DNA of 64,000 bases from Gammaproteobacteria bacterium (GTDB lineage Bacteria > Pseudomonadota > Gammaproteobacteria > Pseudomonadales > UBA5518), in contig JADKDK010000001.1 in assembly GCA_016718385.1 (NCBI GenBank), forward strand, positions 620,001-684,000. Reading direction: 5' to 3'. The notes under the pieces were generated by a model. That model saw only the letters and a program-made list of their open reading frames with translations, was not told the DNA's origin and ran no database searches. Positions 37,992 to 47,536 of the stretch are shown here, piece after piece (position 1 is the first letter of the stretch; each line of letters starts with the position of its first letter). The position numbers and the translations under genes were made by a program.

Positions 37992-38227
37992 AAGACGCAG
38001 CCCGGTACGTAAAGGTCGTGGAGTGGTCCGAAGAGGACCAATGCTTTGTCGGAAGCGCGCCCGGACTCGTGTTTGGCGGCTGTCACGGTGATGATGAAAT
38101 GGCGGTTTTTGCCGAGCTTTGCCTGATCGTCGACGAGGCGATTCTCCTGTACAGGCGGGAGGGAAAGCCGTTGCCACCGCCGACGTCCGGGCGCGATTTC
38201 GTCAACAAGATGCAGTGCGTGGCCTAG
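37988..38227 (+). CDS. hicB: HicB antitoxin
   Basis: A 79-residue HicB with the partial RNase-H-like fold: YVKVVEWSEEDQCFVGSAPGL, GDDEMAVFAELC and LPPPTSGRDF. It neutralises HicA. The C-terminal part is short and shows no obvious helix-turn-helix or ribbon-helix-helix, so DNA binding may be weak or done by the RNase-H-like fold. It is coupled to hicA by ATGA. A palindromic terminator follows 58 bases later. Confidence 0.88.
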   Translation: MKDAARYVKVVEWSEEDQCFVGSAPGLVFGGCHGDDEMAVFAELCLIVDEAILLYRREGKPLPPPTSGRDFVNKMQCVA

Positions 38228-38284
38228 TTGTACCGCATTTCCGGCTCGCGTCGTGCGCGTTGGAGTCCATAGGCGTGAATTCAG

Positions 38285-38316
38285 GCACGACGTTTCCGCG
38301 GAAACGTCGTGCTTTT
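38285..38316. terminator. Perfect 28-base palindrome with T run after hicAB
   Basis: Positions 38285-38312 are fully self-complementary, centred on CCGCGG, with inner arms GACGTTTC and GAAACGTC, and are followed by TTTT. This fits an intrinsic terminator for hicAB, which converges here with the Mrr gene. The inner arms match the palindrome upstream of hicA. Confidence 0.65.
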
Positions 38317-38365
38317 GATGGAAGTCCTCTGCTGCCTGTCGGTTGCCCGAACGAGAATGCTCTGC

Positions 38366-39220
38366 CTACTGGTAATCCCTGAAGAAATCGAAGTCGATTT
38401 CGTAAACCGTGCGTGGCTTCAGTCCAAGCTGCAGGGTTTCGAACATGGCAACGAGCTTTTCACCGTCGACCAATTCAATGGGGTTGGCGCCGTCGCGCAC
38501 GGCTTCCCTTTTCGCATCCATGCTGAAGTTGCCGGTGGTAATCCGTATTCCCTTGTCCGCCTTGCCGACCATAGCGCCACGAAAGTCGCGAATCATCGGT
38601 GAGCCCACGCTGCCTTTGTAGCGTTTGCATTGAAACATCACCTTGAAACTCAGGAGAGGGTTGATCTCGAGAACCCCCTCGCCATCAATGCCACCGTCCC
38701 CCGATCGCCCCGTTACCTTCACTTGCTTGAAACCGTGTTCGCGAAGGAGACGCTGACAAAGGCGTTCAAATCCTGCTGCGCTCAGCGTCTGCAGCACCGG
38801 AAGCAGTTGGGTCTCCGCGTTATCCAGAAGCTTCTCGACGGCGGCTTCATCCTTGATCGCGATTTCCCGCGACATTTTATTGCCGCCGTGTTTCATATTG
38901 GCCTGAACCGATTTGAATGCTTCGTACGCGTTGAATGCTGCGAGGTCCTGGTTGAGTGCCGTTTCGGTCAACGTCCACACGCCGCGGGAAGACGAGTCGA
39001 TGAATCCCGCTTTCACGAGATACATGCGCGCCCAATGGATCTGGTTGTAAACGCGCGTTTGACCGCTTTTCAGCGTGACTTCCAGTTCCTGGTCCGAAAT
39101 TGCGAGGCGTTCTATCACGTCGTCCGCGGTTTCCGAAGAAGTCGCGGAGCCGCCTTTCTCCTTCAGGCTTACCAGGATGGGATGCATGAACCGGATGAAT
39201 TGTGGACCTTTGGACATCAT
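38366..39220 (-). CDS. Mrr-type restriction endonuclease
   Basis: A 284-residue Mrr protein. Residues 1-110 form the N-terminal winged-helix Mrr_N region. Residues about 130-280 form the PD-(D/E)xK Mrr_cat domain: GDGGIDG (Asp179) and FQCKRYKG (QxK, 197-199), followed by SPMIRDFRGAM. Mrr enzymes cut DNA carrying foreign methylation and are type IV restriction enzymes. The stretch is visibly poorer in GC than its neighbours, suggesting transfer. It starts 37 bases after the inositol-phosphatase-family stop; MM at the start leaves two possible ATGs (39220, 39217). It faces hicAB. Confidence 0.88.
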   Translation of the reverse strand: MMSKGPQFIRFMHPILVSLKEKGGSATSSETADDVIERLAISDQELEVTLKSGQTRVYNQIHWARMYLVKAGFIDSSSRGVWTLTETALNQDLAAFNAYEAFKSVQANMKHGGNKMSREIAIKDEAAVEKLLDNAETQLLPVLQTLSAAGFERLCQRLLREHGFKQVKVTGRSGDGGIDGEGVLEINPLLSFKVMFQCKRYKGSVGSPMIRDFRGAMVGKADKGIRITTGNFSMDAKREAVRDGANPIELVDGEKLVAMFETLQLGLKPRTVYEIDFDFFRDYQ

Positions 39221-39257
39221 GTATCTCGTTTGAGGTGCGCTTCGCTGTTCGCCGGTT

Positions 39258-40058
39258 TCAGCTGGCTTCAGCCAGCCGCGCCAGCACCTCGGCATGCAAC
39301 ACCCGGTTCGCCGCCGCGACCACGAAGCCTCCGCCGGACGCATCCTCGCCGTGGCGGCCCGTGACCACGCCGCCGGCGGCCTCGATGATCGGGATCAGCG
39401 GCTGGATGTCGTAGGCCTGCAGGCCGCCCTCGATCACGAGATCGATGTGCCCGAGCGCCAGCAGGCAGTACGAATAGCAGTCGCCGCCGTAGCGCATCAG
39501 GCGCGTATGCGCCGCGACGTGCTCGAAGGCGGCAAGCTCCCCGGCGTCCGGGAAGATCGTGGGATGCGTGCAGTAGAGGATCGCGTCGGCGAGGCGTGCG
39601 CTGGCGCGCGTCTGCAGGCGGCGGCGCTCGCCACGGCGCGACAGCCACCCGCCGGCCGGCGAGCCCGTGAAGGTTTCCTCGAGATAGGGCTGGTGCATCA
39701 ATCCGCCGATGCAGCGCCCGGCGTCGCGCAGCCCCAGCAGGATGCCCCAGGCGGGCACGCCGCTGATGAAGGCGCGCGTGCCGTCGATGGGATCGATGAT
39801 CCAGCTGTAGCGCGAGTCGCCGTCGAGCGCGCCGTGCTCCTCGCCGACGATGCCGTGGTCGGGGAAGCGCGCGCGGATGCGCCCGACCAGGAAGGACTCG
39901 ATCTCGCGGTCGGCGATCGTGACCGGATCGAAGCCGCCGTCGGCGAGCTTGTTCGCCACGTCCAGCGGCTGGCGGAAATGGCGCAGCGCGATGCGCCCGG
40001 CCTCCTGCGCCAGTTCCTCGGCAAAGGCCAGCGCGGCGCCGGCGTCGGTGTGGTTCAC
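39258..40058 (-). CDS. hisN: Inositol monophosphatase family, histidinol-phosphatase-like
   Basis: A 266-residue Mg-dependent phosphatase of the inositol-monophosphatase fold. The metal site is seen as GEEHG and DPIDGT, with a second DIQPLIPIIEAAGG block. The LLGLRDAGRCIGGLMHQPYLEETF stretch matches the HisN type, which makes histidinol from histidinol phosphate. No other histidine gene is near, so a different substrate is possible. The GTG at 40058 is preceded by AAGGAG and overlaps the YhhN stop as GTGA. Confidence 0.82.
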   Translation of the reverse strand: MNHTDAGAALAFAEELAQEAGRIALRHFRQPLDVANKLADGGFDPVTIADREIESFLVGRIRARFPDHGIVGEEHGALDGDSRYSWIIDPIDGTRAFISGVPAWGILLGLRDAGRCIGGLMHQPYLEETFTGSPAGGWLSRRGERRRLQTRASARLADAILYCTHPTIFPDAGELAAFEHVAAHTRLMRYGGDCYSYCLLALGHIDLVIEGGLQAYDIQPLIPIIEAAGGVVTGRHGEDASGGGFVVAAANRVLHAEVLARLAEAS

Positions 40059-40696
40059 GCGGAAATCTCCTTCGGTTCGCGCAGGGCGCCGCGCCACAGC
40101 AGCCACTGCGCCAGGTAATAGCTGAGCATGATCACGAGCCCGGCCTGCGGCACCGGGCTCACGAACTTGTTGATCGCGATCGTGGCGTCGGAGAAAGCGA
40201 AGGCCAGCGCACCGGCGAGCAGCAGCAATGGACGGTCGGCGAGGGCCGCGCCCGTGACCATCGCGGTGATCGCGAGCATGTAGAGCGCGACCGGCGCGGC
40301 CATCTCGCCGGCGACGGGCAACACCAGCCAGGCCAGCCCCGCGGCCACCGGCAGGTAGCAGGCCGCCAGCCAGCGACGGCGGCGGTCCGGCGCACGGTGA
40401 CGCCAGAACAGCTGCGCATAGGCGAGCTGCGCGACGAGGAAGCTGCCGAGGCCCGCGACGAACAGGTTGCCCACGACGCCGTTCATGCCCAGCAGCCAGT
40501 CGCCGAGCGCCGAGAACAGCAGCGCAACCACCATCCAGCGTCGCCACGTGCCGCGCATGAGCCGCGCGCTCGCCGCGGCGAGCAGCAGGATCGGCAGCAT
40601 CTTCACGATGGCGCCGATCCAGCTGTCGTTGTAGCCGAACAACAGCAGGTAGACGGCCGCGAGCAGTGCGTAGGCCGCGCTGATGCCGGCGATCAT
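40055..40696 (-). CDS. YhhN family membrane protein (lysoplasmalogenase-like)
   Basis: A 213-residue protein with seven to eight hydrophobic segments and the family text SALGDWLLG, the conserved Asp pair region FSDATIAINKF and YYLAQWLLW. Animal TMEM86B homologues hydrolyse lysoplasmalogen; bacterial members are mostly untested. It overlaps the amidase stop (ATGA) and the phosphatase start (GTGA), so it sits in the middle of a coupled run. Confidence 0.83.
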   Translation of the reverse strand: MIAGISAAYALLAAVYLLLFGYNDSWIGAIVKMLPILLLAAASARLMRGTWRRWMVVALLFSALGDWLLGMNGVVGNLFVAGLGSFLVAQLAYAQLFWRHRAPDRRRRWLAACYLPVAAGLAWLVLPVAGEMAAPVALYMLAITAMVTGAALADRPLLLLAGALAFAFSDATIAINKFVSPVPQAGLVIMLSYYLAQWLLWRGALREPKEISA

Positions 40697-42249
40697 GCCT
40701 TCATCGCTTGCGCGAGCATGGGACTCACGCGCTTGTCCCACGGTGCGGCGCGCTCGATCTGCGCGGCCAGTCGGAACAGCGTCTTCTCGTCGCCGTAGCG
40801 CGCCGCGAAATGCGTGCCCACGGGAATGCCGGCCGCGTTCTCGTGCAGCGGCAGCGTCATCGCGGGCTGGCCGGTGGCGTTGAAGATCGCGCTGAAATCG
40901 CTGTAGCCCACGGCCTTCCTGTAGAACTCCTCGGTCGGCATCACCAGCGTGACGTCGTCGACCCTCCACGGCGCGCGCGGCGCCATGGGCATCAGCAGCA
41001 CGTCGATGTCCTGCATGAAGGTGTTCATCGTGAAGCCCAGGCGCTGCACGGACTGGCGCGCGGCCTCGTAGTCCAGCGCGCTGATCGACGGCGCCTGCCG
41101 GTAATAGCCGAGCACCACGGGTTCCAGGTCATCCGGACCGGGCTCGCGGCCGAGCTCGCGTGCCCGTTCGCGGATCTGCGAGGACACCCCGACCATGCTG
41201 AGGAAGCCGAAGCTCTCCATCAGCTTCGAGAAGGGCTCCGGCAGCTCGGCTCCGCGTACCTCGTGTCCGAGCGAGCGGCAGAGATCGGCGGCCTTCGCGA
41301 TCGCATCGAGGTTGTCCTGGTGGACCGCGGCGCCCGTTGGCGAGCGCGTGATCAGCGCGATGCGCAGCTTGCCGGGCTCGCGCGCGAGCTCGTTCATGTA
41401 GCTGTCCGAGGGCGCGGGCGGCCAGTAGGCCGCGCCCGGCTCGGGACCCTGTGTCAGGTCGAGCAGCAGCGCGGTGTCGCGCAGCGTGCGCGAGACCACG
41501 TGGCCGCTCGAGAGCCCCGACCAGCCTTCGCTCTTGTCCGGGCCGAGCGGCGTGCGCGCGCGCGTGGGCTTCAGGCCGACGAGTCCGCACATCGCGGCGG
41601 GGAAGCGGATCGAGCCGCCGCCGTCGGTCGCGTGCGCCGCCGGCAGTATGCCCGCGGCCACCGCGGCGGCCGCGCCACCCGAGCTGCCGCCCGCGGAGTA
41701 CTCGAGGTTCCACGGGTTGCGCGTCTTGCCCCACAGCGTCGAGACGGTGTTGGGAATCTGGCCGAACTCCGGCGAAGCCGATTTTCCGAAGATGTTCAGG
41801 CCCGCGGCCTGGTAACGCTGCACCACGGTGCTGGTACGGGCGGCGACGCGATCGGCGAAGAAGCGCGAACCGTTGCTGGTGATGGTGCCCTGCAGATACA
41901 CGCCGAGGTCCTTCAGCAGGAAGGGCACGCCGGCGAGCGGCGAGTTCGGGTCGATGGACTTCAGCGCGGCACGTGCCTCGTCGTAGTGTTTCAGGCAGAC
42001 CGCGTTGATGCTGCCGTTCACCGCCTCGGTGCGCGCGATCGCGAGCTCCAGCAGCTCGGCGGCCGAGACCTCACCGCGCTTGACCAGCGCCGCGAGACCC
42101 ATGGCGTCGTGCGCCACATAGTCGCGGATCGCCATCCTCGAGGTGCCGGCCGCGGAGGCGCCGGGCGGGAACAGCGCGGCGCCCGCGGCCAGCGTCGCGG
42201 CACCCTGTACGAAGTCGCGGCGGGTCAGCGTGTTGTGCTTATCGGTCAT
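40693..42249 (-). CDS. Amidase (amidase-signature family) with Tat signal
   Basis: A 518-residue amidase. The N-terminus TRRDFVQGAATLAAGAALF is a twin-arginine signal, so the enzyme is probably periplasmic. The amidase-signature serines are in YSAGGSSGG and the catalytic Lys in FLLKDLG. It hydrolyses an amide bond; the substrate may be a conjugated amide. The ATG at 42249 was preferred over a TTG at 42261 because GGAG lies nine bases before it. It overlaps the upstream acyl-CoA dehydrogenase by 11 bases and YhhN by an ATGA. Confidence 0.87.
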   Translation of the reverse strand: MTDKHNTLTRRDFVQGAATLAAGAALFPPGASAAGTSRMAIRDYVAHDAMGLAALVKRGEVSAAELLELAIARTEAVNGSINAVCLKHYDEARAALKSIDPNSPLAGVPFLLKDLGVYLQGTITSNGSRFFADRVAARTSTVVQRYQAAGLNIFGKSASPEFGQIPNTVSTLWGKTRNPWNLEYSAGGSSGGAAAAVAAGILPAAHATDGGGSIRFPAAMCGLVGLKPTRARTPLGPDKSEGWSGLSSGHVVSRTLRDTALLLDLTQGPEPGAAYWPPAPSDSYMNELAREPGKLRIALITRSPTGAAVHQDNLDAIAKAADLCRSLGHEVRGAELPEPFSKLMESFGFLSMVGVSSQIRERARELGREPGPDDLEPVVLGYYRQAPSISALDYEAARQSVQRLGFTMNTFMQDIDVLLMPMAPRAPWRVDDVTLVMPTEEFYRKAVGYSDFSAIFNATGQPAMTLPLHENAAGIPVGTHFAARYGDEKTLFRLAAQIERAAPWDKRVSPMLAQAMKA

Positions 42250-43357
42250 GAGATGCTCCAAAACGTTGCAGGTGAAAGTCGGTGTTCCCGAACAGGGTCT
42301 CGATCGCCGTGAGGCGCTTGAAGTAGTGGCCGACGTCGAGCTCGTCGGTGACGCCGATGCCGCCGTGCAGCTGGATCGCTTCCTGCCCGAGGCGGCGCAT
42401 CGCGCGACCGATGCGGCTCTTCGCCGCCGACACCGGGCGCGTGAGCGCCTCGCCAGCCTCGGCCGCCATCAGCGCCATCATCAGGATCGAGCGCGACTGC
42501 TCCAGCTCGATGAACATCTCCGCCATGCGGTGCTGCAGCGCCTGGAAGGAGGCGATCGCCACGCCGAATTGCCTGCGCGTCTTCGTGTATTCCACGGTCT
42601 TCCATAACAGGGCGTCCATCGCGCCGACCGCTTCGGCGCAGACGCAGAGCGTGGCGCGCTCGATCACGCGCGCCAGCGCGGCGAGCCCGATCGCGGTGGT
42701 GCCGAGCAGTGCGTCGGCCGGCAAGCGCACGGCGTCGAGTTCGATGTCGGCGGCGCGCCCGCCGTCGATCGTCGCGTAGCCGTGCATCCGCAGGCCGGCG
42801 CTGGCGGGCGCGACACGGAAGATGCCGATCGCGCCACCGGCATCGCGCGCGCTGACCAGCAGGGTGTCGGCATTGGGCGCGTTCAGCACCACGCACTTGT
42901 GTCCGTCCAGCGTCCAGCCCTCGTCGCTGCGCTCGGCCGTGGTCGCGATGCGCGCCAGACTGTAGCGGCTGCCGGGCTCGGCGAAAGCCACCGCGAGCTG
43001 CAGCTTGCCGGCCACGATCGCGGGCAGCATCGACTCGCGCTGCACGAGGCTGCCGAGCTCGGATACCAGGCCCGCGCCCAGCACCAGGGTGGCAAGGTAG
43101 GGTTCCACGACCAGCCCCCTGCCGAACTGCTCGAACAGGATCGCGAGATCCGTGAGGTTGCCGCCGAGTCCGCCGTCGTCCTCGGCCACCGGCACCGCGA
43201 GCCAGCCGAGCTCGGCGAACAGTTGCCAGTTGCGCGCAGAAAATCCGCACTCGCTCGCCACGATGCCGCGGCGCGTGTCGAAGGCGTACTGCTCGCGCAC
43301 GAAGCGCTCCACGCTGTCGCGCAGCAGTTGCTGCTCGTCGCTGTAGTCGAAGTCCAT
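42239..43357 (-). CDS. Acyl-CoA dehydrogenase, shorter partner
   Basis: A 372-residue flavoprotein of the acyl-CoA dehydrogenase fold, with YTKTRRQFGVAIASFQALQHRMAEM and QLHGGIGVTDELDVGHYFKR at the C-terminus. The family's catalytic Glu position is altered in this branch. Steroid degraders often use heteromeric alpha2beta2 enzymes made of two unlike subunits. The neighbour at 43501-44700 is the likely partner. Hairpin repeats separate the two genes, and the amidase overlaps the end of this one. The pairing is inferred. Confidence 0.85.
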   Translation of the reverse strand: MDFDYSDEQQLLRDSVERFVREQYAFDTRRGIVASECGFSARNWQLFAELGWLAVPVAEDDGGLGGNLTDLAILFEQFGRGLVVEPYLATLVLGAGLVSELGSLVQRESMLPAIVAGKLQLAVAFAEPGSRYSLARIATTAERSDEGWTLDGHKCVVLNAPNADTLLVSARDAGGAIGIFRVAPASAGLRMHGYATIDGGRAADIELDAVRLPADALLGTTAIGLAALARVIERATLCVCAEAVGAMDALLWKTVEYTKTRRQFGVAIASFQALQHRMAEMFIELEQSRSILMMALMAAEAGEALTRPVSAAKSRIGRAMRRLGQEAIQLHGGIGVTDELDVGHYFKRLTAIETLFGNTDFHLQRFGASHDR

Positions 43358-43396
43358 CGCTCGCCGTTCCCCAATTCCGGTGCCTGCGCAATCAAT

Positions 43397-43489
43397 GTCC
43401 GGCTGAAGCCGGACCTACGCGGGCATCTATGCGTCATATTCCGTAGGTCCGGCTTCAGCCGGACAATGTCCGCATGAATGCAGACCTAC
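43397..43489. repeat. REP-like hairpins, three copies in alternating orientation
   Basis: Inverted 43397-43418 (arm GTCCGGC), direct 43443-43464 (arm GTCCGGC) and inverted 43468-43489 (arm GTCCGCA with one mismatch). They fill the gap between the two acyl-CoA dehydrogenase genes. Confidence 0.9.
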
Positions 43490-43500
43490 CGGCACCCGCC

Positions 43501-44700
<1,200 letters not shown>

Positions 44701-44759
44701 GTGCTTCCTGGCCTCGGCGCAGTGCAGCGCATATTCGCCGCAGGCCATCCCTATATCAA

Positions 44760-44866
44760 GTAGGTCGGGCTTCAGCCCGACAATGGATCTGTAGGTCGGG
44801 CTTCAGCCCGACAAGGGTTCGGCAAAGCCGAACCCGCCATGCCAGTCGCCATGAATGGCGACCTAC
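44760..44866. repeat. REP-like hairpins, three copies and a variant
   Basis: Direct 44760-44781 and 44791-44812 (arm GTCGGGC), a variant palindrome GTTCGGC-AAA-GCCGAAC at 44817-44833, and an inverted copy 44845-44866 (arm GTCGCCA). The last one supplies the ybaN stop TAG at 44863-44865. Confidence 0.9.
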
Positions 44867-45249
44867 GGGCGGTCCCGCGAGGGCACCCGGTAGAGCCAGG
44901 TCGCGAGCACCAGTCCCAGCACCGTCAGCGCGGCCTTCAGCCACCGCGGTTCCACGAAGAACACGATCGAGACGCCGAGCGTGGTGCTCATCAGCGCGAT
45001 CGCCACGATCTTGGTGCGCCACGGGATGCTGCCGTATTCCTGCCACTCGACGATCATCGGTCCGAACAGCGGGTGGGCCAGCAGCCAGTCGTGGAACTTC
45101 GTCGAGCCGCGCGCAAAGCAGGCCGCCGCCAGCAGCACGAAGGGCGTGGTCGGCAGCAGCGGCAGCACGATGCCGGCGATGCCGAGCGCGAGCGCCGTGA
45201 TGCCCAGGCCGACGAAGACGGCGCGCACGATGCGTGAGGCGTGTTCCAT
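44863..45249 (-). CDS. ybaN: YbaN family (DUF454) inner membrane protein
   Basis: A 128-residue membrane protein with three to four segments and the family text GIVLPLLPTTPFVLLAAACFARGS. The function of the family is unknown. It starts 5 bases after the CoA ligase stop. Its stop codon TAG lies within the GTAG of a hairpin repeat, directly after ...PSRDRP. Confidence 0.85.
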   Translation of the reverse strand: MEHASRIVRAVFVGLGITALALGIAGIVLPLLPTTPFVLLAAACFARGSTKFHDWLLAHPLFGPMIVEWQEYGSIPWRTKIVAIALMSTTLGVSIVFFVEPRWLKAALTVLGLVLATWLYRVPSRDRP

Positions 45250-45254
45250 GGCGC

Positions 45255-46805
45255 TCAGACGATCCGGCTCTGCCGGCCGGTCCAGTAACGATCGCGCAGC
45301 AGCCGCTTCAGCAGCTTGCCGGTCGGCGTGCGCGGCAGCTGCGCCGCGAAGTCCACGCTGCGGGGACACTTCAGCGCGGCGAGGTGCGCGCGGCAGAACT
45401 CCAGCAGTTCCGCTTCCAGTTCGCGATCGGCGCTGACGCCGGGCAACGGCTGCACCACGGCCTTCACTTCCTCGCCGAGGTCTTCGTTCGGTACGCCGAA
45501 GACGGCGGCATCCGCCACCTTGGGGTGCGTGATCAGCAGGTTCTCGCATTCCTGCGGGTAGATGTTCACCCCGCCCGAAATGATCGTGTAGGACTTGCGG
45601 TCGGTGAGGTACAGGAAGCCGTCGGCGTCAAGGTAGCCGATGTCGCCCACGGTGCCCAGGCTGCCGTCGGGAGAACGCGCTTCGCGCGTGCGCCCGGCGT
45701 CGTTGAAGTATTCGAACGGGGTGACGGTACGGAACCAGATCGTGCCGGGCACGCCGGTCGCGCATTCCTGCATGGCCTCGTCGAGTATGTGGATCTCTCC
45801 GAACAGCACCCGGCCCACGCTGCCGGGATGCTCCAGCCATTGGGCCGTGTCACAGGTCGCGAGTCCGAGGCCTTCGGTGGCGCCGTAGTACTCGTGGATT
45901 ACCGGCCCCCACCAGGCGATCATCTCGCGCTTGACCTGCGGGGGGCAGGGCGCAGCGGCGTGAACAGCGCATTCCAGCGAGGCGAGGTCGTAACGCGTGC
46001 GCAGGGCCTCGGGCAGTTTCAGCATGCGGCTGAACATCGTCGGCACGAGCTGGCTGTGGCTCACGCGGTGGCGCTCGACCAGCGCGAGGAACTGCTCGGG
46101 GTCGAAGCGTTCCATGATGATGGCGGTGCCGCCGTTGCGCAGCGTCAGGTTGATCGCCGCCTGCGGCGCGGAGTGGTACAGCGGCGCCGGCGAGAGGTAG
46201 ACCATGCCCGGCCGGTAGTGCCACATCGCCTGCAGGGCGCCAAAGAGCGGCGTGAGCTGATCGGGCGCGGCCACGGGCAGCGGACGCAGCACGCCCTTGG
46301 GCCGCCCCGTGGTGCCCGAGGAATAGAGCATCGCGCCGCCGAGCGACTCGTCGGCGATCGGTGTCGCCGGCATGCTGGCGATGGCGCCCTCGTAATCGAG
46401 GAACGGCGCATCCTGCCCGCCGGCATCCAGCATCAGCAGCAGTTCGAGGCGCGGGCACGAGGGAAGCGCGGCGAGCGCGACTTCGCGCAGCGCGCGCGAG
46501 GTGATGAGCACGCGCGCGAGGCTGTCGTTCACGATGAACGCGAGCTCGCCGGCATTCAAGTGCGCGTCGATGCAGGTGTAGTAGAGTCCCGCGCGCTCGC
46601 CGGCCGCACAGGCCTCGACGTAGCGCGCGTTGTTCTCCAGGAAGATCGCGTAGTGATCGAGGCGCCGCAGGCCCTGGCGACGAAGCAGATGCGCGAGCCG
46701 GTTGGCGCGGGACTCGACCTGGCTGTAACTCAGGCTTTCGCCTGAGCCGGCCATGATCACGCAGGGTTGGTCGGGATGGCGCTCGGCGTGCACGCGTGCG
46801 TACAT
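45255..46805 (-). CDS. AMP-dependent acyl-CoA synthetase
   Basis: A 516-residue ANL-family ligase. The ATP loop is YSSGTTGRPKG, the second motif is EYYGATEG, and the conserved Lys near the end is in RTPTGKLLKR. It activates a carboxylic acid with ATP and CoA. The TDRKSYTIISGGVNIYPQECENLL stretch matches acyl- and bile-acid-type ligases (FadD3-like). With the acyl-CoA dehydrogenases downstream it would start a degradation route for a steroid or related acid. The yaeQ gene ends 9 bases upstream. Confidence 0.87.
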   Translation of the reverse strand: MYARVHAERHPDQPCVIMAGSGESLSYSQVESRANRLAHLLRRQGLRRLDHYAIFLENNARYVEACAAGERAGLYYTCIDAHLNAGELAFIVNDSLARVLITSRALREVALAALPSCPRLELLLMLDAGGQDAPFLDYEGAIASMPATPIADESLGGAMLYSSGTTGRPKGVLRPLPVAAPDQLTPLFGALQAMWHYRPGMVYLSPAPLYHSAPQAAINLTLRNGGTAIIMERFDPEQFLALVERHRVSHSQLVPTMFSRMLKLPEALRTRYDLASLECAVHAAAPCPPQVKREMIAWWGPVIHEYYGATEGLGLATCDTAQWLEHPGSVGRVLFGEIHILDEAMQECATGVPGTIWFRTVTPFEYFNDAGRTREARSPDGSLGTVGDIGYLDADGFLYLTDRKSYTIISGGVNIYPQECENLLITHPKVADAAVFGVPNEDLGEEVKAVVQPLPGVSADRELEAELLEFCRAHLAALKCPRSVDFAAQLPRTPTGKLLKRLLRDRYWTGRQSRIV

Positions 46806-46814
46806 GACGGTGCC

Positions 46815-47357
46815 CTATTGCGCGCGCAGCACCACGGGCTCGATCAGCACCGAGCGCGCGGCGTCGTTCACATAGACCTGCTGCTCCTGCACCGTGCACT
46901 GCAGGCGCATCGCCCTGTCGGCCAGTGCCGCCAGCGCGCGTCCGGCCTCGCAGGGGATCGCGAGCACCGTGAGCGCGGGCAGGCGTGCCAGCGTCTCGCG
47001 TATCTTGTCCCACCACACATCGACCCCGCGCCCCCCGTAGGCGATCACCACGATCCGTTCTGCCCGGCCGGCGGCGCGGCGCAGGCGCCGCTCCTCCGGC
47101 AGGCCGACGTCGATCCACAGGCTGATCGCGCCGGTGGGGTCCTTGAGCCACAGGTCCGGCTCGTCCTCGCTCGAGATGCCGCGCCCGAATTCCAGTGCCG
47201 GATCGGCGTGCAGCGCGAAGGCCAGCACGCGCATCATCAGCCGCTCCTCGGTTTCCGAGGGGTGGCGCGCCAGCGTCAGCGAGAAGCTGCCGTAGTTGCC
47301 GTGGTCGATATCGGCGACATCGAGCTCGAGGCGGTGGATCGTGGACTTCAGCGCCAT
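46815..47357 (-). CDS. yaeQ: YaeQ family protein
   Basis: A 180-residue YaeQ. Family text includes the start KSTIHRLELDVADIDHGNYGSFSLTLARHPSETEERLMMRVLAFALHA and EPDLWLKDPTGAISLWIDVG. The fold resembles PD-(D/E)xK nucleases, and the D...ExD-like positions are visible, but the role is not settled. It begins the minus-strand run that includes the CoA ligase, and diverges from the HDOD gene. Confidence 0.88.
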   Translation of the reverse strand: MALKSTIHRLELDVADIDHGNYGSFSLTLARHPSETEERLMMRVLAFALHADPALEFGRGISSEDEPDLWLKDPTGAISLWIDVGLPEERRLRRAAGRAERIVVIAYGGRGVDVWWDKIRETLARLPALTVLAIPCEAGRALAALADRAMRLQCTVQEQQVYVNDAARSVLIEPVVLRAQ

Positions 47358-47536
47358 GGGCGCGCCGTGCCGGTCGATTGCGCGTGATTCACGGTTGCCT
47401 GGATTCCCGGGTGAGTGCTGGGTCGGCGAGCGCCGCCGAGGCCGCTATGGTAGCGGTGTGGCGATCGGGCCGGAAGTCGCGCCGGCGCTTGAGCCGGCGT
47501 GCGTTTCGGCCTTATGGTGGCGCGGTCAAACGCAGG

